Positions 5,535 to 9,818 of a DNA stretch of 9,818 bases are shown in pieces. The DNA is from an uncultured Dialister sp. (lineage in GTDB: Bacteria > Bacillota > Negativicutes > Veillonellales > Dialisteraceae): positions 1 through 9,818 of the forward strand of contig CAKPUX010000064.1 in NCBI GenBank assembly GCA_934193095.1. The letters run 5' to 3'. The position numbers were made by a program, and so were the translations under genes. Below the pieces are notes generated by a model. The model did not search any database, was not told the DNA's origin, and worked only from the letters and a program-made list of their open reading frames with translations. Positions within the stretch are counted from its first letter, which is position 1, and every line of letters starts with the position of its first letter.

Positions 5535-6227
5535 TTATTTTCTATCCCCCAGCCTGTAGCCCACGCCACGGACCGTGCGAATGAGAGAGCCTTCTTCCCC
5601 AAGCTTTTGACGAAGGCTCATGATGTGCATATCGATGGTACGGCTTTCCATTTCAAAAGGTGAATCCCATACCGACTGCATGATCTGATCGCGGGAGAGG
5701 ACAATGCCCTTGTTCAGCAGGAGATAACAGAGTAGGTCGAATTCTTTGAGAGTCAGCTGGATCTCTTTTCCGCCTGCTGTGACGACGTGCTGCTCCTGAT
5801 CCACGACGATATGACCGTAAGAAAGCAGCTTCTTATTCGGCTCCGTCGCTTTTTTGGCTCGGCGAAGGACCGAACGGATCCGAGAGAGCAGCTCCATGAT
5901 GCCGAAAGGCTTCGTCACATAGTCATCCGCCCCGCAGTCAAGCCCTTTTACGATATCGAACTCACTTGTTTTCGCCGTCATCATAATGATCGGGACCGTC
6001 TGCATGGCTCCGCTTCCCGGCGCTCTCATTTTCTTCAGAATGGTCAGCCCATCCTCGCCCGGAAGCATGATATCGAGGAGCAGCATGTCAGGTATATTTT
6101 TCTGCAGCGCATCATACAGCGCATTGGCATCGCCAAAGCCTTCGACCCTGTACCCCTGTCCCCGGAGTGCATAGCTCACCAGCTCACGAATACTTTCATC
6201 ATCTTCTACACAGTAAATTAAAGGCAT
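5535..6227 (-). CDS. phoB: PhoB/PhoP-type response regulator (OmpR family)
   Basis: 230 residues. Phosphorylated by the partner kinase, it would bind DNA and control phosphate-starvation genes, most likely including pst. The receiver domain (1-120) has the acidic pocket Glu8-Asp9-Asp10, phospho-acceptor Asp52 in LLLDIMLPGEDG, Thr84 in IMMTAK and Lys106 in DDYVTKPFG. The C-terminal winged helix (about 134-228) shows LTLKEFDLLCYLL, the recognition helix region RTIDMHIMSLRQKLG and the closing RTVRGVGYRLG. Start at ATG 6227: AGGAGG (6233-6238) lies 5 bases upstream, and the open frame above it adds 15 residues without family match. A terminator (6384-6427) separates it from pstB, so it should have its own promoter, which I cannot identify with confidence. 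phoR follows after repeat copy 2. Confidence 0.95.
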   Translation of the reverse strand: MPLIYCVEDDESIRELVSYALRGQGYRVEGFGDANALYDALQKNIPDMLLLDIMLPGEDGLTILKKMRAPGSGAMQTVPIIMMTAKTSEFDIVKGLDCGADDYVTKPFGIMELLSRIRSVLRRAKKATEPNKKLLSYGHIVVDQEQHVVTAGGKEIQLTLKEFDLLCYLLLNKGIVLSRDQIMQSVWDSPFEMESRTIDMHIMSLRQKLGEEGSLIRTVRGVGYRLGDRK

Positions 6228-6270
6228 GAGATCCTCCTCTTGATCACCGAAAAAGTCAAATTTCACTTGC

Positions 6271-6286
6271 ATCGATTCGAACCGAT
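6271..6286. promoter_or_regulatory. Imperfect palindrome upstream of phoB (possible operator)
   Basis: ATCGATTCGAACCGAT matches its own reverse complement at 14 of 16 positions around TTCGAA, 44 bp upstream of the phoB start. A second inverted pair, CTTGATC (6239-6245) and GATCAAG (6284-6290), spans the leader, with one arm touching the Shine-Dalgarno. A role in regulation is a guess. Confidence 0.35.
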
Positions 6287-6306
6287 CAAGAAATCAAAAA
6301 TACAAG

Positions 6307-6362
6307 ATGAGAAATGGTGCTGCGGCGCTCTATGATTTTCACGCCGTACCTTCATTTCTCAT
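6307..6362 (+). repeat. Decayed hairpin relic of the repeat element
   Basis: GCGGCGC at 6322-6328 followed by a TCTATGATTTTCA loop and CGCCG (6342-6346), then TACC, resembles the GCGGCGC/GCGCCGC hairpin of copies 1-3 with substitutions in the right arm. It is enclosed by a perfect 10-bp inverted repeat, ATGAGAAATG (6307-6316) and CATTTCTCAT (6353-6362), not present in the other copies. No 7-bp array is seen beside it. It lies between the pst terminator and phoB. Confidence 0.55.
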
Positions 6363-6383
6363 TCCCGATTATCCATCCTATCC

Positions 6384-6427
6384 AAAAGCCGGCACGCCAG
6401 AGACCTTGATCGTCTCTGACCCGCCGG
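6384..6427 (-). terminator. Intrinsic terminator of pstCAB
   Basis: CAGAGAC (6398-6404) pairs with GTCTCTG (6412-6418), and outside 4-nt internal linkers CCGGC (6389-6393) pairs with GCCGG (6423-6427). On the minus strand the stem is followed by CTTTT. It begins 32 bp after the pstB stop. On the plus strand a T-rich stretch also follows, but 10 bases away. Confidence 0.75.
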
Positions 6428-6459
6428 TGAAGTATTCCTTTTTATTTTATCATATGAAA

Positions 6460-7278
6460 TCAACCAAAGTTACCGGAAATGTAACGGATCGTTCGTTCTT
6501 TCTGCGGATTCTCGAAAATCTGTCTGGTTTCGCCGTATTCGACCATTTCGCCAAGGTAAAAGAAGGCCGTCTTGTCAGCGATACGCTGTGCCTGCTGCAT
6601 GTTATGGGTGACCATGATGACCGTGTAGCGTTCCTTGAGCTTGACAGCAAGTTCTTCGATATGAGCGGTGGAGATCGGGTCGAGGGCAGAGGTCGCTTCA
6701 TCCATCAGGAGAACATCCGGCTCTACGGCAAGGGCTCTGGCGATGCAGAGACGCTGCTGCTGACCGCCGGAGAGACCGAGGGCAGACTTGTGCAGGCGGT
6801 CTTTCAGCTCGTCCCAGATGGCAGCCTGACGCAGGCTGCTTTCTACGATCTCATCCAGATCCGCTTTCTTGGTGATGCCTTTCAGGCGAGGACCATAAGC
6901 GACATTGTCATAGACGCTCTTAGGGAATGGATTCGGCTGCTGAAAAACCATACCGACATGACGGCGAAGAACGATTGGATCGATATCTTTGTAGGCATCG
7001 ACACCGGCAAGAAGGATCTCCCCTTCTACACGGCAGGACGGGATGAGGTCATTCATGCGGTTCAGAGAGCGCAGGAACGTCGATTTCCCGCAGCCTGACG
7101 GTCCGATGAGTGCGGTGATCTGGTTCTTTTCAATGCGAAGATTGATGCCCTTCAGTGCCTGAAATGCGCCATAGTAAAGATCAACGTTCTTGCAATCGAA
7201 GCTGATATTGTTATAGACCGAGATGGCCGGTGCATCGGCAGGAGCCGGGACCGCCACTGAATTTCCATTATAGTACAT
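6460..7278 (-). CDS. pstB: Phosphate ABC transporter ATP-binding protein PstB
   Basis: 272 residues. The cytoplasmic ATPase that powers phosphate import through PstA/PstC. Walker A GPSGCGKST (59-67); Q-loop VFQQPNPFPKSVYDNVAYG, with the PNPFPxS stretch specific for PstB; signature LSGGQQQR (169-176); Walker B VLLMDEATSALD (189-200); switch His225 in VTHNMQQA. All catalytic residues are present. The first 20 or so residues (Pro/Ala-rich) are a variable N-terminal extension before the family begins. The ATG shares its A with the TAA stop of pstA, and AAGGAG lies within the end of pstA, so translation is coupled. A phoU gene commonly follows pstB; here a terminator does. Confidence 0.98.
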   Translation of the reverse strand: MYYNGNSVAVPAPADAPAISVYNNISFDCKNVDLYYGAFQALKGINLRIEKNQITALIGPSGCGKSTFLRSLNRMNDLIPSCRVEGEILLAGVDAYKDIDPIVLRRHVGMVFQQPNPFPKSVYDNVAYGPRLKGITKKADLDEIVESSLRQAAIWDELKDRLHKSALGLSGGQQQRLCIARALAVEPDVLLMDEATSALDPISTAHIEELAVKLKERYTVIMVTHNMQQAQRIADKTAFFYLGEMVEYGETRQIFENPQKERTIRYISGNFG

Positions 7279-8204
7279 TATGCATGTTCTCCTTCTGTTT
7301 TCTTGGTAATGTAGTGACTGATGAGGCGAGCGCCTATGCTGAATGAGAGCACCATGAGCATCAAAACAGCAGAAGCCGCAGCTGCCGTATCAGCGGCAGA
7401 TCCGCCGACGCCCTCGGTGCGGGACGCCCAGACCTGCAGGGACAACGTCTCACCCGGGCGGAATGGATTCAGCGGGCAGACCGGCGATGTGATATCCCAC
7501 ACCTGCCAGCTGATGTCGGTGCTCATGCCTGCGGTGTAAAGGAGCGCGGCAGCTTCGCCGAAGCCTCGGCCGGCTGCCAGAATGATGCCGGTCACAATCG
7601 GCCCGATGGCTGCCGGCAACATGACTTTCCAAATGGTCTCGAAGTGGGTCGCCCCCAGCGCGAGGCTGCCTTCTTTGAACCCATGCGGCAGTGCTTTCAG
7701 TGCATCGTAGGTGGTCGCAGTGATAAGCGGCAGAGACAGGACGGACACCGCCAAAGCCCCGGCAAAGAGGTTCCACTGAGATCCGACCATGATGATGAAG
7801 ACCAGGTAGCCAAAAAGGCCGACTACGATCGAAGGGAGGGAGGATAACGTCTCGATGACGATGCGGAGCGCATTGATGATGCGTCCTTCCGGCGCGTACT
7901 CCGCCATGTACACGCCGGCGAAAATACCGATCGGTACAGAGATCACAAGAGAGAGGAAAACGAGATAGATGGTATTGAAGAACTGATTTCCAATGCCGCT
8001 TGCTTCAAAAGAGAAAATCTCAGGACGGAAGGCTTTGATACCGCCCCAGACCACATACATTGTGAAGGCAATAAGAAGCAGGACGAAGGCTCCGGATACC
8101 ACGTAGAAGACAGCCGTCGCAAGATTGTCGGACATATGCGCCCGCTTCAGCGAGCCGCTCACATGACGAAGCTCGTCTGCCGAAAGGGAAGAATTCGGGT
8201 TCAT
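7278..8204 (-). CDS. pstA: Phosphate ABC transporter permease PstA
   Basis: 308 residues. One of the two membrane subunits forming the phosphate channel. About six membrane helices can be seen: 31-53, 79-101, 115-140, 146-163, 199-218 and 276-296. The cytoplasmic EAA loop that docks on PstB is EGSLALGATHFETIWKVMLP (179-198). FFNTIYLVFLSL, ETLSSLPSIVVGLFGY and AAGRGFGEAAALLYTAG are typical for PstA. The start ATG shares its A with the TGA of pstC and has AAAGGAG just upstream inside pstC; the end overlaps pstB in the same way. No unusual features. Confidence 0.97.
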   Translation of the reverse strand: MNPNSSLSADELRHVSGSLKRAHMSDNLATAVFYVVSGAFVLLLIAFTMYVVWGGIKAFRPEIFSFEASGIGNQFFNTIYLVFLSLVISVPIGIFAGVYMAEYAPEGRIINALRIVIETLSSLPSIVVGLFGYLVFIIMVGSQWNLFAGALAVSVLSLPLITATTYDALKALPHGFKEGSLALGATHFETIWKVMLPAAIGPIVTGIILAAGRGFGEAAALLYTAGMSTDISWQVWDITSPVCPLNPFRPGETLSLQVWASRTEGVGGSAADTAAAASAVLMLMVLSFSIGARLISHYITKKTEGEHA

Positions 8205-9142
8205 CAGATTTTCTCCTTTCTGGCCGCGATCAGATGGATGATCAGAATGAAAAGAAGGGACACAATAAAGAGCAGAAGCGCCATGGACCAGAGAGCCGCA
8301 TTGAATTCGCCGCCGTCCATAGCGCCGCCCATATCGGAGGCGATCGCAGATGTCAGGTTGTTCGTCGGGTCAAGCAGGCTCTTCGGGAATGCGCGCATCT
8401 TCCCGATGACCATGGAAACAGCGAGTGCTTCGCCAAAAGCTCTGGCCAAGCCGAGCACGATAGCAGTCAGGATGCCCGACATCGCAGCGGGGAGAAGCAC
8501 TTTATAAATCATCTGCCAGCGGGTAGAGCCAAGACCATAGGCGCCTTCGATATACTTCTGATTCACGCTGCGAATGGCATCTGCGGAGACGGAAGTGATC
8601 GTCGGATAGATCATGACGGAAAGCACGATCGCTGCCGCCAGCACCGACTGCCCGTGAGAGCGATCAAATACCTTCTGGATGAGCGGTACCAAAACGACCA
8701 GCCCGACCCAGCCGTAAACAACAGACGGGATCCCTACGAAGATCTCTACCGCCGGACGAATGATCTTTTCCCCGATTTTAGGAGAAATCTGTGTCATGAA
8801 GATCGCCGTGGAAAGGCTAAAAGGGATGGCAATGACCAGTGCGACCGCGCAGGTCAGGATAGAGCCCCAGATGTAGATCGCCGCACCGATCTGTCCACCG
8901 CCGGCTTCGGTATCCGTCGGTTTCCAAACCGGAGAGAAGAGAAACTCACTCACAGAGTGATGAAACTGTGTAAACGAAAGCATGCCTTTCGCCAAGAGGA
9001 AGCAGCCGATGGCGATCGTCAGGACGACCAGGAATCCGCCGCAGAGAGTCGAGAGGCTTTTGCCAAAGTATTCTCTTCGGAACATATGCTGGTTCGTACT
9101 ACTGCCCTCCATATTGACTCCTTTTTCAAAAATCGGGACCAT
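8204..9142 (-). CDS. pstC: Phosphate ABC transporter permease PstC
   Basis: 312 residues from the longer start. Partner of PstA in the membrane channel. About six helices: 33-52, 92-117, 134-156, 165-183, 218-242 and 284-306. The EAA loop is EGAYGLGSTRWQMIYKVLLP (199-218). VEIFVGIPSVVYGWVGL and ARAFGEALAVSMVIG are typical for the family. Two starts are well supported: ATG 9142 with AAGGAG at 9151-9156 (8-nt spacing), and ATG 9112 with AAGGAG at 9118-9123 (5-nt spacing), giving 302 residues. The first ten residues (MVPIFEKGVN) are not needed for the first helix, so I cannot decide. First gene after the pstS-pstC gap. Confidence 0.97.
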   Translation of the reverse strand: MVPIFEKGVNMEGSSTNQHMFRREYFGKSLSTLCGGFLVVLTIAIGCFLLAKGMLSFTQFHHSVSEFLFSPVWKPTDTEAGGGQIGAAIYIWGSILTCAVALVIAIPFSLSTAIFMTQISPKIGEKIIRPAVEIFVGIPSVVYGWVGLVVLVPLIQKVFDRSHGQSVLAAAIVLSVMIYPTITSVSADAIRSVNQKYIEGAYGLGSTRWQMIYKVLLPAAMSGILTAIVLGLARAFGEALAVSMVIGKMRAFPKSLLDPTNNLTSAIASDMGGAMDGGEFNAALWSMALLLFIVSLLFILIIHLIAARKEKI

Positions 9143-9166
9143 GGATCATTCTCCTTGATAGAAACA

Positions 9167-9197
9167 GGAAAGGGACTGCCTAAAGCAGCCACTTTCC
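9167..9197 (-). promoter_or_regulatory. Intercistronic hairpin between pstS and pstC
   Basis: GGAAAG (9167-9172) pairs with CTTTCC (9192-9197) and, after a nearly paired 3x3 internal segment, CTGC (9176-9179) pairs with GCAG (9185-9188) around a 5-nt loop. On the minus strand the stem is followed by TGTTTCTATC and then the pstC Shine-Dalgarno. In other bacteria a stem-loop after pstS helps make more PstS than permease; here that is inference. No confident promoter is visible between 9198 and 9275, though AT-rich hexamers (TAGTAT, TTTAAT) are present. Confidence 0.6.
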
Positions 9198-9275
9198 TCG
9201 TCTTCTGTAAGCGTTATTGCAAATACTATTAAATTTGTTTGGACAAAGGGCTGAGCTTAGCAGTCAGGCATTTTA

Positions 9276-9483
9276 GGTGACTGGTGACTGGTGACTGGTA
9301 GCTAGGGATTAGTAGCTAGGGATTAGGTTTGCGATACGAGAAAACCGCTAGTTTCAAACCTCCGCGGCGCTTCCATATTTTTATGCGCCGCACCAGCACT
9401 CCTCACTCCTAACTCCTCACTCCTAACTGGCGAGCAAAGCTTTCATCCACAATCAGTGGATAAGCCGCCCCACGGGCTAACCC
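9276..9483 (+). repeat. Modular intergenic repeat element, copy 3
   Basis: Fills most of the pstS-pstC gap. Order: 7-bp-periodic array 9276-9324 (GGTGACT three times, GGTAGCT, AGGGATT, AGTAGCT, AGGGATT); hairpin AGGTTTG/CAAACCT (9325-9361) with inner stem 9342-9345/9351-9354; hairpin GCGGCGC/GCGCCGC (9364-9391, 14-nt loop); 7-bp CACTCCT array 9397-9428; small hairpin ATCCAC/GTGGAT (9445-9461); boundary module GCCC-CAC-GGGC running into TAACCC (9467-9483). The boundary module is the reverse complement of the one at 3073-3089 except for the loop. It ends 5 bp from the pstS stop. No ORF. Confidence 0.85.
9397..9428 (+). repeat. 7-bp tandem repeat, four and a half units (CACTCCT)
   Basis: CACTCCT, CACTCCT, AACTCCT, CACTCCT, AACT in perfect register. 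It occupies the place held by GAACC-type repeats in copies 1 and 2 but differs from them in sequence. Confidence 0.85.
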
Positions 9484-9488
9484 CCCAT

Positions 9489-9818
9489 TTATTTCTTCAT
9501 CTTAGAGGAAACGCCGTAGCCCTGTTTTTCGATTTCTACGCCATATTCATCAGAGAGAATATAGTCCAAGAATGCTTTGACAGCACCGGTCGGTTCGCCC
9601 TTGGTGTACATGTGTTCATAGCCCCAGACTTTGTAAGTGCCGTTGTAGGTATTTTCCAGAGTCGGTGCCACGCCGTCGATGGCAAGAGCTGCCACGTCTT
9701 TGTTGTTGACGAGGTATGGAAGAGCGACATAACCGATAGCGCCCTTGGTCTGTGCTACGCTCTGGATCAGCGTACCGCTGTCGTCAGTTTCCAGAGATTT
9801 ATTGGATGCTTCTTCCTG
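9489..9818 (-). CDS. pstS: Phosphate-binding protein PstS, C-terminal 109 residues (cut by window edge)
   Basis: The frame is open from the right edge to the TAA at 9489-9491, giving 109 residues of the C-terminal lobe of PstS, the extracytoplasmic phosphate receptor that feeds PstC/PstA. Family hallmarks are QTKGAIGYVALPYL, ALAIDGVAPTLENTYNGTY, the strongly conserved WGYEHMYTKGEPTGAVKAFL and the closing DYILSDEYGVEIEKQGYGV. The signal peptide and most phosphate-contacting residues lie beyond the window. It ends in SSKMKK, a normal finish. It is the first gene of the pst cluster, 346 bp upstream of pstC, with no U-rich terminator between them, so read-through into pstCAB is possible. Confidence 0.96.
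   Translation of the reverse strand, partial: QEEASNKSLETDDSGTLIQSVAQTKGAIGYVALPYLVNNKDVAALAIDGVAPTLENTYNGTYKVWGYEHMYTKGEPTGAVKAFLDYILSDEYGVEIEKQGYGVSSKMKK

Noticed and set aside
5378..5663. Short open frames on both strands across repeat copy 2
   Set aside because: They are translations of hairpins and tandem repeats and run into phoB; no ribosome binding site or family match.
6307..7098. Plus-strand open frame (263 codons) opposite pstB
   Set aside because: Shadow of pstB; it begins in the repeat relic, runs through the terminator and has no family resemblance.
8234..9232. Long plus-strand open frame (332 codons) opposite pstC
   Set aside because: It is the antisense of pstC and pstA upstream sequence, its product is Arg/Asp/His-rich without any domain, and pstC is unmistakable on the other strand.
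9198..9250. Promoter for pstC
   Set aside because: The stretch is A/T-rich with TAGTAT and TTTAAT hexamers, but none has a -35 at proper spacing, so I left it uncalled.

Overview
This window reads as chromosome from a Bacillota bacterium of middling GC. The gene set and protein styles (IF3-L35-L20 operon, mazG followed by HU, PhoB/PhoR-type two-component pair, pst transporter) suggest the Negativicutes (for example a Dialister or Megasphaera relative), but the genus is a guess. Every real gene lies on the minus strand, so the transcriptional order runs from high to low coordinates: pstS (cut by the right edge), pstC, pstA, pstB, phoB, phoR, infC, rpmI, rplT, mazG, hup.

Right part (6460-9818): a high-affinity phosphate ABC importer. 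pstC-pstA-pstB are coupled by one-base stop/start overlaps and end at an intrinsic terminator. pstS is separated from pstC by about 350 bp that holds a repeat element and an intercistronic hairpin. No phoU follows pstB. Middle (3281-6227): the response regulator phoB and the sensor kinase phoR, which presumably sense the transporter state or phosphate limitation and control pst. They are separated by a second copy of the repeat element. Left part (88-3044): the translation operon infC-rpmI-rplT behind a good sigma-70 promoter and a structured leader of about 140 nt, then mazG (nucleotide-pool hydrolase) with its own extended -10, then hup (HU nucleoid protein) and a strong terminator.

Two things stand out. 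First, a modular, non-coding element of about 210-230 bp occurs three times (3073-3285 inverted; 5307-5534; 9276-9483), with a decayed relic (6307-6362) and a possible fragment at the left edge. It combines a strictly phased 7-bp repeat array, a hairpin with a compensatory base change between copies, a second GC-rich hairpin, a variable tandem-repeat arm and a boundary hairpin GGGTTAGCCC-nnn-GGGC. I do not recognise it as a named family. Second, infC appears to start at an AUA codon placed at ideal distance from a strong Shine-Dalgarno sequence, with an upstream leader segment able to pair with that Shine-Dalgarno. This looks like IF3 start-codon autoregulation combined with a leader switch.

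Other oddities: MazG has a catalytic first domain, a second domain that has lost its metal ligands, and an N-terminal stretch that may be a remnant of a tetrapyrrole-methylase fusion. PhoR has a lysine-rich tail of about 79 residues whose stop codon lies inside the repeat element. HU has a basic tail.
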